64,000 nt of DNA, from the NCBI RefSeq assembly GCF_003285015.1, contig NZ_QMFB01000002.1:372001-436000 (forward strand). The letters run 5' to 3'. This DNA comes from Paenibacillus contaminans. GTDB taxonomy: Bacteria > Bacillota > Bacilli > Paenibacillales > NBRC-103111. Under the pieces are notes generated by a model. It saw only the letters and a list, made by a program, of their open reading frames with translations. It did no database searches and had not been told where the DNA came from. Of the stretch, positions 1 to 8,450 are shown piece after piece (the stretch's first letter is position 1; each line of letters begins with the position of its first letter). The position numbers and the translations under genes were made by a program.

Positions 1-1681
1 CTCTTTTGACGATACTACCGTCTTGCAGCATCGAAAGCGCAGTCCGGGCATCCGTCACGGGTTGTGCGGTACGCGGGTAACTGAGCACGCTCGCTTCATA
101 ATAGCCGAATGCGTCTAACAGCAATTGCGCGCGTCTTTTTTGCTTGTCCGTAGCCGCATGCTCGACCGTACGCTCCAGCAGCTTTCTGCATGCCGACATC
201 TCTTCGTCGCTTATGAGATCCAAATACTGCGGATCGTTGAACAAAAGGTAGATCAGCTCCTTGCCTTTGCGGAACCACGCCGAATCCCGGATGCGCACGG
301 TCCAGAACTTTTCCCAGTGCTCGAAATAGGCCGCCAAATACGGAGCCGCTTCATGTCCGACCGCACGTTCGCACCATTCTCCAAGCAGCACGTCGACATC
401 TGCATGCGGATCCCAGAGCAGCTTGGCGGTAACCCAAGGCTTCGGGCCTTCTCCCCAATTCGGATACAACTCTGCATACTGCACCGCGACACCGTGTTCA
501 AGTGCATAGCGATAGTTGTCCGCCGCTTGGTGCAAATACATACGGGGAACCATATAAGGATTTCCGTAAATGTAATCGTACCAGCCGGTTGACGAAGCCG
601 TCCGCTCCCAATCCTGAAGCAGCTCCCGGTCGGCGGCGGCCACCTCCGGATCGATCCAGGACATCCTGTCTTTCGTAATAACAGGGATTACGCGCGGATT
701 TAGCGGGAAAGAAGGCGGATCGATGACGTTTTCGTACGCAAGCAGCCCGAACCATTTATCCGGATGAACCTTAAGCACGCCCTCCGCTACTTGATTCACC
801 CAGCTGTAGTACGTATCCGACATATCGACGAAGCCTTTGGAATTCAACTTGCTCCTAAAGTTCGGATGACCCGGAGCCTCTTCGCAGTAGCCGCTCGAAT
901 CGTTGATGCCAAGCGAATAACAGGTTTGCTGTGGATTTTCGTCGAAATAATTCACGATCGAATCGATCGCAAGCCGCACGGTTGCCGGATTCGAGAAGTC
1001 GGGCTGCCATTCGTAATTGATTTGAGCCGGCGGAATGTACCGCTTGCCGCCGCGCATCGGGTAAAACTCCGGATGCGTATGCCCATACTTGTCCGGCGGA
1101 AAAAGAACGAACATATTATGATGGGAATGAAAGCGGTACGGCAGCCGGTTGCGCACCGCCCACTCGTAATGAAGCGGCCCGTTCATATTGTCGGGTATTT
1201 TGAGCGGACTGAAGGTTCGGGACATAAAAGCGGGCTGCTGTACGACGGTTTCGCAAGGAATCGTAAGCGTCCCGCAGAAAGGAACGTCTTCGCCGTCTTC
1301 GCCCGGCATCAGCCAGCGGACCCCGACGTACCGCTCAAGAAATTCGCATACGCCATGCGTCGTTCCCCATGATGAACGGCCGGTTATGATCACCTGCTTG
1401 TCCAGCGCATGAATCATAAAGCCTTCGTCATCCATTTCCTTCAAGCTATGCCGCAGTTCGCCGGTAAGCGGCGATTCCTCCCCTACGGTAATCCATACAT
1501 CGTATTTCGCGCGTTCCTCCGGCATTTCGTCACCGGTCAAAATCGGCATTACAGCCCCGGTCGCTTTAAAGACGTATTCCGCAAGCAGCCCTGCGGCAGC
1601 CTTTATCCGTCCGTCCGCCAAGGACGATACGTTTATTAACGCGCTGCTAAGGCCATTTGCAACTAGAGTCACATGCTGCAT
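1..1681 (-). CDS. DUF4838-type glycan-associated protein (C-terminus cut by window edge)
   Basis: An open minus-strand frame runs without a stop from an ATG at 1681 to the left edge, giving about 560 residues with the C-terminus missing. A GGGGGAGA ribosome binding site lies about 9 bases before the ATG. The first 110 residues resemble the alpha-glucuronidase-like N-terminal fold (AEYVFKATG, VWITVGEES, VIITGRSSWGTTHGVCEFL), followed by a DUF4838-like part rich in aromatic residues (FHSHHNMFVLFPPDKYG, YPNWGEGPKPWVTAKLLWDP). There is no signal peptide, so the protein is probably cytoplasmic. Proteins of this type occur in glycan-use loci, and catalysis is plausible but unproven. It begins 42 bases after the membrane AraC gene and is probably cotranscribed with it. 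The family call rests on recognised sequence style, not a search. Confidence 0.75.
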   Translation of the reverse strand, partial: MQHVTLVANGLSSALINVSSLADGRIKAAAGLLAEYVFKATGAVMPILTGDEMPEERAKYDVWITVGEESPLTGELRHSLKEMDDEGFMIHALDKQVIITGRSSWGTTHGVCEFLERYVGVRWLMPGEDGEDVPFCGTLTIPCETVVQQPAFMSRTFSPLKIPDNMNGPLHYEWAVRNRLPYRFHSHHNMFVLFPPDKYGHTHPEFYPMRGGKRYIPPAQINYEWQPDFSNPATVRLAIDSIVNYFDENPQQTCYSLGINDSSGYCEEAPGHPNFRSKLNSKGFVDMSDTYYSWVNQVAEGVLKVHPDKWFGLLAYENVIDPPSFPLNPRVIPVITKDRMSWIDPEVAAADRELLQDWERTASSTGWYDYIYGNPYMVPRMYLHQAADNYRYALEHGVAVQYAELYPNWGEGPKPWVTAKLLWDPHADVDVLLGEWCERAVGHEAAPYLAAYFEHWEKFWTVRIRDSAWFRKGKELIYLLFNDPQYLDLISDEEMSACRKLLERTVEHAATDKQKRRAQLLLDAFGYYEASVLSYPRTAQPVTDARTALSMLQDGSIVKR

Positions 1682-1723
1682 TTCCGATTGTCTCCCCCAA
1701 TCTTATATCGTGTATCCGCAAAC

Positions 1724-3997
1724 CTATTCCAATTTATGATTCATCCGGCGAAATGCGCCCGGCGGGATACCCGTGAACTTTTTGAACAGACGAATGAACG
1801 AATTCGCGCTTTGGAAGCCGACCTGTTCGCCTATGTCATGCACTTTCATGTTCGTCTCGAGCAGCAGCTCCTTCGCTTTGTTGACCCTCAGCTCGTTCAA
1901 ATAATAGAGAAAATTCGTTTGCGTCTTTTCCTTAAAGAAGAGGGACAGGTAGCCGCTGGACAAATTGAATTTGTCCGCTACCGTTTCCAGCGATATATCC
2001 TTATGGTAATTGCGGTGAATATAGTTTAGAATCGAATCCTTCAACGGCTCCTGCACAGCCTTCTTCTCGCGGATCAAATACAGTGACGCTTCCAAAAACT
2101 CATGGAAAAAGACGAAATAGTCCTCGGCGACAGCGCATGTTTTCAGCTTCTCGTAAGGCGACTCTTTACCCGGCATGGCGTCCGCATCGATATTGGCGGC
2201 AGTCAGCGCCTTCATGACGGCGGCGATGATTTCTCTGGAAAGATGCGTAAACTGATACAGATTCGCCTCATTGCCGGCTAATTTGCGAAGCAACCGATCG
2301 ACGGTTTGGATCGCCGTTTCGTTCCCCGCCTGCAAATGGGCGGCGAATTCCTGATCGAGCGAAGGAACGCGCAATACATGGGCGCTTTTCGGTACCGGCT
2401 CCACGATAAGCTGGGTGCCCGGCACCATTTTACGCAGCTGCAGCATCTCCAAGGTTTCCTCGTAGGCCGTCGTAAATTCGGTGGAATCGCGCAAGACGAG
2501 ATCGGACGCGATCGTAACGAGACAATAATCCTTGTCCCGGTCGAAAATCGTTTTCAAGCCTTGAAGATTTGCCAGCAGCTCGTCTTTTTGCTCATGTCCT
2601 TTCACGAAAACCAACGATAAAATCTGATCCTTCTCAATCTGAATCGTTACGGCGTCCGGAAAATCGTCCATCAGGCTTCTTTGAATAAATTGATCCATGT
2701 AGTAAATGCCTCTCGTTTGATCCTCGGGCGAAAACTTATGGAGCTTATTCGTAAACGTCATGGAGTAGAGCACCAAATAGAACGGATTGCCCGACTCGAG
2801 CAAATCTTCCTCTACCTTGTCGTAGCTCGAATAAATTCGTTTCATCTTGTTAATGTAGTTGTATTTTTTGATGATCGAGTTTTGCCTGCTCAAATCGTTG
2901 CTGATTTCCTCGTTGATCACCATCATGTCGCCGATTTTGCCGCTGATGATATTAAATTCGTTAATGCTGCTCCCCGTTGGAAGCGCCTCGTTCGGCTTTT
3001 GGATCAGCTTGATGATTTGCTGTACCGGATGATGAAATCTCCAGCTCAGAAAAACGGAGATCGCAATGCCGACGATAACGGCCGCTCCCAGTATAACCAG
3101 CAGCACGATATTCATTTGCTGAAGCTGGGCGGTGATCGTACTGTTGGGCACGACGCTGACGTAGATCAGACCCGAATGCTTTCCTTTCGTATAAAAATGC
3201 AAATTGCTTCCTTGACTCCAGTTCCCCTCATCCGCGCTCGCAAAAGCTTGCAAATCTTTCTTTTCCGGCAATTGCGACGGATCCGTATGGAACAGAACAT
3301 CGCCTTCTTCATTGACAATATAGAAATCGTCCTGGATTCCGCGATAAAAAGCTTTAAAAGTTTGGCGGGCATCCAGCAAGACGAGGAAATACATTTGAGG
3401 ATTGAGGCTGTTTTTGTAAATGATCGGAAACTGCTCGCCTCTGGAAACGATCTGCTTGTCCAAGGTTCTCCGTTTAAATTCGGCGGCGGGAAACCATTTG
3501 TAGCGATACGCGTTCGAAACCTGCTCTTCCCAAAATGAGGCGGGGTAAGCGTCGCTAATTAATTCGATGCTTGTCAAATCCCCGATACTACGTATCCCCT
3601 CTTTGCTGATTGCGGTTCCCGTGTCGCCGAAATAAACGACGATATCGTCCGCGTAAAGCTGGCCGCCGCTTACATGCCGCTGGAGCTGGGACGCGAAAAG
3701 ATTCAATATTTTAAAATTGCCGGCCGACCGGTCGTTCATAATCAGGCTCATTTTCTCATCGAAATAGAGCGTTGCAATGGTGGTGTCGATGAGCTCCAAA
3801 TTTTTCTCGTAGCTTTCCGCGGCATACTTCAAATTGAGACTGCTGAACTTCACAATCTCTTGCTGAACCTTCTTCTTGAAGAAGGAGAAAGATAGAAACT
3901 GGAACGCCGCCAAACATACGATGACGAGCAGGAAGCTCATGATCAGCCGATTCAGCAAGGACTGTTTCCTAAAGGTTGAGAGCAGAATGTTCCACAT
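1724..3997 (-). CDS. Membrane-anchored AraC-family sensor-regulator (757 aa)
   Basis: A one-protein sensor and transcription factor. Transmembrane helix 1 is at about residues 17-38 and helix 2 at about 296-318. The roughly 255 residues between them form a Cache-like extracytoplasmic sensor. A linker follows, and the last 105 residues are an AraC-type double helix-turn-helix (DISLETVADKFNLSSGYLSLFF, then KVHDIGEQVGFQSANSFIRLF). I chose the ATG at 3997, which has a GGAGGG upstream. An in-frame ATG at 4072 would add 25 residues but lacks a comparable site. The gene is divergent from the solute-binding protein gene at 4247, and large AraC proteins of this design usually control the adjacent sugar importer in Paenibacillus. 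The DUF4838 gene follows after 42 bases. Ligand unknown. Confidence 0.9.
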   Translation of the reverse strand: MWNILLSTFRKQSLLNRLIMSFLLVIVCLAAFQFLSFSFFKKKVQQEIVKFSSLNLKYAAESYEKNLELIDTTIATLYFDEKMSLIMNDRSAGNFKILNLFASQLQRHVSGGQLYADDIVVYFGDTGTAISKEGIRSIGDLTSIELISDAYPASFWEEQVSNAYRYKWFPAAEFKRRTLDKQIVSRGEQFPIIYKNSLNPQMYFLVLLDARQTFKAFYRGIQDDFYIVNEEGDVLFHTDPSQLPEKKDLQAFASADEGNWSQGSNLHFYTKGKHSGLIYVSVVPNSTITAQLQQMNIVLLVILGAAVIVGIAISVFLSWRFHHPVQQIIKLIQKPNEALPTGSSINEFNIISGKIGDMMVINEEISNDLSRQNSIIKKYNYINKMKRIYSSYDKVEEDLLESGNPFYLVLYSMTFTNKLHKFSPEDQTRGIYYMDQFIQRSLMDDFPDAVTIQIEKDQILSLVFVKGHEQKDELLANLQGLKTIFDRDKDYCLVTIASDLVLRDSTEFTTAYEETLEMLQLRKMVPGTQLIVEPVPKSAHVLRVPSLDQEFAAHLQAGNETAIQTVDRLLRKLAGNEANLYQFTHLSREIIAAVMKALTAANIDADAMPGKESPYEKLKTCAVAEDYFVFFHEFLEASLYLIREKKAVQEPLKDSILNYIHRNYHKDISLETVADKFNLSSGYLSLFFKEKTQTNFLYYLNELRVNKAKELLLETNMKVHDIGEQVGFQSANSFIRLFKKFTGIPPGAFRRMNHKLE

Positions 3998-4093
3998 TGG
4001 CGATCGGGCCCTCCGAGCGGTTATGGTGTTTGTCCGAACAATATAGCAGGATTTCAACGGCTTTAACATCACTTATAATTCATATTGTATTCC

Positions 4094-4134
4094 ATTTTTC
4101 ATGCCCGGCCGGTATTTATTACGATATGAAAAAT
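4094..4134. promoter_or_regulatory. Inverted repeat in the divergent AraC/importer promoter region
   Basis: ATTTTTCAT at 4094-4102 is exactly complementary to ATGAAAAAT at 4126-4134, with a 23-base spacer. It lies between the divergent starts at 3997 and 4247, where an operator is expected. AraC proteins often use direct repeats, so another regulator or an RNA hairpin is equally possible. No clear -35/-10 pair was assigned. Confidence 0.35.
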
Positions 4135-4246
4135 TGCATCTACTATCGGCCTGCATACTGGGCTAGATTAAGAATCAGCACCGAGCCGCCGCAAGCTTAC
4201 CCGGCGTGAACGTGCAACATCCAATCAAAGAGGGGGCCCATTGAGA

Positions 4247-5914
4247 ATGAAACGAAGACGTATTCGATTGACCCGCAAACCGGTCAAGGGGCTGGCGCTA
4301 CTGCTCGCTTTATCAACCGTACTGGCCGCGTGCAGCTCCGACAAAAAACCTGAAGCAGCCGAGAGCAGCCCGCCGCCGAAAACCGATCCGGGAAGCTCGG
4401 CCAAGTACGATCCGCCGATCGAAGTGACGACCGTATCCAACTATACCTCGCTGGTCAAGTTCGCGAACGGCGACGACATCAACAACAATATGTGGACGAG
4501 ATACATCCAAGATACGCTCGGCATTAAAGTGACGAGAAAGTGGGCGACGACCTCAGGCGAAGAGCTTCAGCAAAAAACGAACCTGATGATCGCATCGGGC
4601 GATATTCCGGATTTTTTTGCAGCGGAGCCCTTGCAGTTCAAACAGCTTAGCGAGGCCGGATTAATCGAGGATTTGACCGCAGTATACGAGAAGTACGCGC
4701 CGGAGCGCGTCAAGCAGCTGATGCAGGAAGCCGGGCCGGAGGTGCTGAAATCGGCGACGATAAACGGCAAGCTTTTGGCCATCCCTTGGACGGGACTGCA
4801 GCGGGAAAGCGTGCCGGTGGTATGGATTCGGAGCGATTGGATGAAAAAGCTGAATTTGCCGGAGCCGAAAACGATGGACGATCTGCTGAAAATATCCGCG
4901 GCATTCGTCGAGCAGGACCCGGACGGCAACAATAAAAAAGATACGTTCGGCATCATGCTGGACAAAGACCTTTATTATTTGACCGGCTTGTTGAACGGTT
5001 TTCATGCTTACAACAATATTTGGACAAAAGATGCCTCCGGCAAGCTGGCGTTCAGCAGCATTCAGCCCGAGATGAAAACCGCGCTCGGCAAGCTGCAGGA
5101 AATATTCAAAGCCGGACATATCGACCCTGAATTTGCCGTGAAAAACGGTGAAAAAGCGATCGAAACGATCGGCGCGAATAAAGTCGGCATTTTCTTCTCC
5201 GACAGAGGCGGAGCCGCATATCCCGCATCGACGAGCTTGCCGAACGTGGAATGGAATTCTTATCCCGTCCCTTCCATCGACGATAAACCTGTCAAGCTGC
5301 AGCATGATTTGAATGTTTATGGTTTTTACTGGGTTGTCAAAAAAGGAAGCAAAAACCCGGAGGCACTTTTGAAAATATTGGATGTGTTTTTGGACAAGTT
5401 CTATTTTACGACTTCGGATGAAGATTATAAAACGTTTATCGCGCCGCCGGGAGATCCGAATCCGGTTTGGTTCCTGGCGCCGGCCAAAATGTATCGGCCG
5501 TTAAACAATCTCGACTCCTACCAGCAGGTCAATGCGGTTCTGAGCGGCAAAAAGAAGCTGGAGGAAATTACTCCTCAGCAGCGTGCCATATACGATAGGA
5601 TTACGAAGTATAAAGCCGGCGACCAATCCTTGTGGTGGGAAAGCGCCCAAAATAGTTCCGAAGGGTCCGGAAGGATACTCGAGCAATACCTGAAAAACGA
5701 TCAGTTCATGCCGAATCAATTTACGACTACGCCTACCACTGCCATGGTCAGCAAGCAAGCGAATTTGACGGCGATGATGCTGGAAACGTTCACCAAAATC
5801 ATTATGGGCACCGCTCCGGTAAGCGAGTTCGACAACTTCGTCGCGTCATGGAAAAAACTCGGCGGCGATGAAATCACCAAAGAAGTGAACGACTGGTACG
5901 CCACGCAAAAATAA
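4247..5914 (+). CDS. Extracellular solute-binding lipoprotein of an LplB/YtcP-type sugar importer
   Basis: Captures an oligosaccharide outside the cell and delivers it to the permease pair encoded just downstream. The N-terminus has a basic stretch (MKRRRIRLTRK), a hydrophobic core and the lipobox LAAC, so it is expected to be a lipid-anchored protein of about 555 residues. The body has family-1 binding-protein features (DIPDFFAAEP near residue 115, SDWMKKLNLPEPKTMDDLL, DPDGNNKKDTFG). The ATG at 4247 is 10 bases after an AGGGGG site. A TTG at 4241 is in frame and would add two residues, but its spacing is only about 4 bases. The substrate cannot be read from sequence; the adjacent DUF4838 gene suggests a plant or microbial glycan fragment. 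Confidence 0.92.
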   Translation: MKRRRIRLTRKPVKGLALLLALSTVLAACSSDKKPEAAESSPPPKTDPGSSAKYDPPIEVTTVSNYTSLVKFANGDDINNNMWTRYIQDTLGIKVTRKWATTSGEELQQKTNLMIASGDIPDFFAAEPLQFKQLSEAGLIEDLTAVYEKYAPERVKQLMQEAGPEVLKSATINGKLLAIPWTGLQRESVPVVWIRSDWMKKLNLPEPKTMDDLLKISAAFVEQDPDGNNKKDTFGIMLDKDLYYLTGLLNGFHAYNNIWTKDASGKLAFSSIQPEMKTALGKLQEIFKAGHIDPEFAVKNGEKAIETIGANKVGIFFSDRGGAAYPASTSLPNVEWNSYPVPSIDDKPVKLQHDLNVYGFYWVVKKGSKNPEALLKILDVFLDKFYFTTSDEDYKTFIAPPGDPNPVWFLAPAKMYRPLNNLDSYQQVNAVLSGKKKLEEITPQQRAIYDRITKYKAGDQSLWWESAQNSSEGSGRILEQYLKNDQFMPNQFTTTPTTAMVSKQANLTAMMLETFTKIIMGTAPVSEFDNFVASWKKLGGDEITKEVNDWYATQK

Positions 5915-5927
5915 TCTTCACCCGATT

Positions 5928-5952
5928 GGAGAGGGCGTTTCATTCCCTCTCC
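5928..5952 (+). promoter_or_regulatory. Intercistronic hairpin between binding protein and first permease
   Basis: GGAGAGGG at 5928-5935 pairs perfectly with CCCTCTCC at 5945-5952 around a 9-base loop. No T-run follows, so it is not a standard terminator. Its position suggests an mRNA-stabilising or processing element that gives more binding protein than permease. Similar hairpins occupy the equivalent positions at 27322-27348 and 52986-53009. Confidence 0.6.
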
Positions 5953-5979
5953 TCTCCACTTAATCGGAGGGACGGCTTC

Positions 5980-6876
5980 ATGAAGAAAGGTTTATCCTAT
6001 AACGGTTATCTTCACTTGATGCTTTTACCGGCATTTCTTTTCGTGTTCGTGTATCAATATATTCCCATGTTCGGTTTGGTCATGGCTTTTCAGCAGTATG
6101 TGCCGACTAAAGGCTTTTTCGGTTCGGAATGGGTAGGCTTGCAAAATTTTTATTATACGTTCAGCTTGCCCGGAACGGGCCGCGTATTCTGGAACACCGT
6201 ATTCATCGCATTGATGAAAATCGTCGTGGGCCTGATCGCGCCGATTTGTACCTCCCTGCTGTTAAACGAAATATCCAAGCAGGTTTTCAAACGAGGGGTC
6301 CAAACGATCGTTTACCTTCCGCATTTTCTTTCCTGGACGCTGCTTGGCGGCATCCTGATCGATATTTTATCCCCGTCGGACGGTATCGTGAACCAGCTTA
6401 TTCAATGGTTAGGCTTTGAACCGATTTTCTTTCTCGGCAACAAGGATATTTTCCCTTATTTGCTGGTCGTCACGAACGAATGGAAGGAATTCGGCTTCAG
6501 CACCATTATTTATTTGGCGGCGCTCACTTCGATCAATCCCGCGCTTTACGAGGCGGCGGTTATGGACGGTGCGAACCGGCTGAGACAAACATGGCATATT
6601 ACGCTTCCGGGCATGAGGCCGATTATCGTCTTGTTGGCAACCTTGAGCATGAGCGGCATCCTGAACGCGGGCTTCGAGCAAGTATTCAATTTGTATAATC
6701 CGCTCGTCTACGAGACCGGGGACATTATCGACACCTACGTATATCGCATGGGCATTTTGAACGCCCAGTACAGCAACGCGACGACGGTCGGGCTTTTGAA
6801 ATCGATCATTTCCTTCGTATTTATTTCGGTCTCTTATTACTTGGCTTACCGGTTCGCAAGATATCGCATTTTTTAG
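5980..6876 (+). CDS. ABC sugar permease, LplB type (298 aa)
   Basis: First membrane subunit of the importer. It has about six transmembrane segments and the permease EAA-type loop ALYEAAVMDGANRLRQTWHITLPG near residue 195, which contacts the ATPase. The N-terminus (LSYNGYLHLMLLPAFLFVFVYQYIPMFG) is typical of LplB-like proteins. I chose the ATG at 5980, 9 bases after GGAGGG; the longer frame from 5926 would begin inside the intercistronic hairpin. It lies between the binding protein and the second permease in an obvious operon. No ATPase gene is present, so a shared MsmX-like ATPase is assumed. Confidence 0.93.
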   Translation: MKKGLSYNGYLHLMLLPAFLFVFVYQYIPMFGLVMAFQQYVPTKGFFGSEWVGLQNFYYTFSLPGTGRVFWNTVFIALMKIVVGLIAPICTSLLLNEISKQVFKRGVQTIVYLPHFLSWTLLGGILIDILSPSDGIVNQLIQWLGFEPIFFLGNKDIFPYLLVVTNEWKEFGFSTIIYLAALTSINPALYEAAVMDGANRLRQTWHITLPGMRPIIVLLATLSMSGILNAGFEQVFNLYNPLVYETGDIIDTYVYRMGILNAQYSNATTVGLLKSIISFVFISVSYYLAYRFARYRIF

Positions 6877-6891
6877 CGGGAGGACGACACA

Positions 6892-7776
6892 TTGATTCAG
6901 AGCATGTCAATAGGGCGCAAAACATTCCTTGTCGCTAATTATATTTTTTTATCATTCTTGGCTTTTCTTTGCCTGTTCCCGCTTATTCACGTTTTGGCCG
7001 TTTCCTTCAGTTCCAGTGCAGCTACGGCTGCGGGAAAGGTAACGCTGTGGCCGGTCGAGTGGACGACGTCGGCTTATCGGTTCGTATTCGGCAAAGCGGC
7101 TTTCCTGGAATCGTTCGGCATATCCGTCAAGCGCGTACTCCTCGGAACCGCTCTTAATATGGTCATGGTCGTCATCACCGCATACCCGCTTTCGAAGGAA
7201 GCTTCCGTCTTTAAGTGGCGCACCTACTACGCCTGGTATTTCCTGATCACGATATTGTTCTCGGGCGGTCTGATCCCGACGTACATGACCGTCAAAACGA
7301 CCGGGCTGATCGATACGATCTGGGCGCTCATTTTGCCCGGTATCGTGCCCGTCACGAGCGTCATTCTGATGCTGAATTTTTTCCGCGGGCTGCCGAAGGA
7401 GCTGGAGGAATCCGCGCAAATGGACGGGGCGACGCCTTTCCGCACGTTATGGAGCATTTACATTCCTTTATCCGCTCCGTCGATCGCGACGCTGACTTTA
7501 TTCTCCATGGTCGGACATTGGAATTCCTGGTTTGACGGCATCATTTATATGAATCTTCCGGACAATTACCCGCTGCAGAGTTATTTGAAAACCGTCATCA
7601 TCGACAAATCGTTCTCGGCGGCAAGCCCTGAGGAAGCCGAACTGATGAAGACACTTTCCAACCGCACCATCAACGCGGCGCAAATCTTTCTCGGCGCATT
7701 GCCTATCCTGCTGGTTTATCCGTTTTTGCAAAAGTTTTTCATCAAAGGCATCGTTGTCGGCAGCGTGAAGGAGTAG
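6892..7776 (+). CDS. ABC sugar permease, YtcP/AraQ type (294 aa)
   Basis: Second membrane subunit of the importer. It begins with TTG at 6892, supported by GGAGG 8 bases upstream and a 15-base gap from the first permease. It has six predicted membrane segments, the coupling loop ELEESAQMDGATPFRTLWSIYIPLS, and the C-terminus FIKGIVVGSVKE characteristic of YtcP-like subunits. It completes a binding protein-LplB-YtcP set and is the last gene of that operon. No clear T-tailed terminator follows; instead a long foldback repeat starts about 150 bases downstream. Confidence 0.93.
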   Translation: MIQSMSIGRKTFLVANYIFLSFLAFLCLFPLIHVLAVSFSSSAATAAGKVTLWPVEWTTSAYRFVFGKAAFLESFGISVKRVLLGTALNMVMVVITAYPLSKEASVFKWRTYYAWYFLITILFSGGLIPTYMTVKTTGLIDTIWALILPGIVPVTSVILMLNFFRGLPKELEESAQMDGATPFRTLWSIYIPLSAPSIATLTLFSMVGHWNSWFDGIIYMNLPDNYPLQSYLKTVIIDKSFSAASPEEAELMKTLSNRTINAAQIFLGALPILLVYPFLQKFFIKGIVVGSVKE

Positions 7777-7927
7777 ACGGTAGGATGAGGGGTTTTAGCC
7801 GTTTGCCGTGCAGGACAGTACTTTGGCGATTGGCTCAAACGCGATTTCAAAAGACGGGCAAGGCCAGGGTAACAACTACCGTCCTCTGAGGGCAGGCATG
7901 TTTACCGGGAAGTCAAAAACCATCAAA

Positions 7928-8083
7928 CCGTCCGCTCCTTCGTACATGGCTAAACGTTAGCGCGTTTAGGAGCGACGGGATATGGGATTCCAACCGCTCG
8001 TTGAAATCGTGTTATTGGAAACGTAATTAGCGGGGATAACACGATTTCAAAGGCGGCCGCTCCGCTTTTCCACCCCATATCCC
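7928..8083. repeat. Large intergenic foldback element (family R1, copy 1)
   Basis: Nested inverted repeats. CGCTCCT 7933-7939 pairs with AGGAGCG 7968-7974 and encloses CTAAACG/CGTTTAG. GGGATATGGG 7977-7986 pairs with CCCATATCCC 8074-8083 and encloses a perfect 15-bp pair, TTGAAATCGTGTTAT 8001-8015 with ATAACACGATTTCAA 8036-8050. A diverged relative lies at 19437-19547, sharing CAACCGCT..TTGAAA..CACGATTTCAAAGGCGGCC and the terminal arms. It could form a cruciform in DNA or a strong RNA hairpin. There is no T-run and no transposase. Bases 8084-8423 between this and the next repeat show no gene I can support. Confidence 0.7.
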
Positions 8084-8423
8084 ATCCCTCCATCCCCCTT
8101 TGCTGCTTTCTGGTGCGTCCTTTTTTCTACCCGGTTTTCCTGCCGGTATTCATCCCCGTTTATGCCTTTGTCATATTCCAGGCCCTTTATATGCGTCGCA
8201 AATCGTACCTCCCATCATGACCAACGTATGGACATGTGGCGCAGGGCACGCATGTGATCCGCCAGCCGTCATTTTGCAGCGAAACACCGCACGCCTGGGT
8301 GGCGCTCGGTGCAAAAATCCGTATCCGCCACTCCGACAAACTCAATGAACTCCTCGCATACTCGGATTCCCAAAGTCCACGTGCGTTCCGTCTCGTTCGC
8401 TTCCCGTTCGTCACTTGCATGCG

Positions 8424-8450
8424 CTGGAGTCCGATTTTGCCCAATTGGAA
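8424..8450. repeat. Left-arm fragment of dispersed repeat family R2
   Basis: CTGGAGTCCGATTTTGCCC followed by AATTGGAA matches the left end of the dispersed element seen complete at 58279-58470 and diverged at 19640-19843. Here the homology ends at about 8450, exactly where the 51-bp array starts, so the array appears to sit inside or replace the rest of an R2 copy. Confidence 0.65.

Noticed and set aside
7777-7927. Terminator right after the first YtcP-type permease gene
   Set aside because: A T-rich bit (GGGGTTTTAGCC) occurs but no stem with adequate pairing precedes it; the foldback further on has no T-run.
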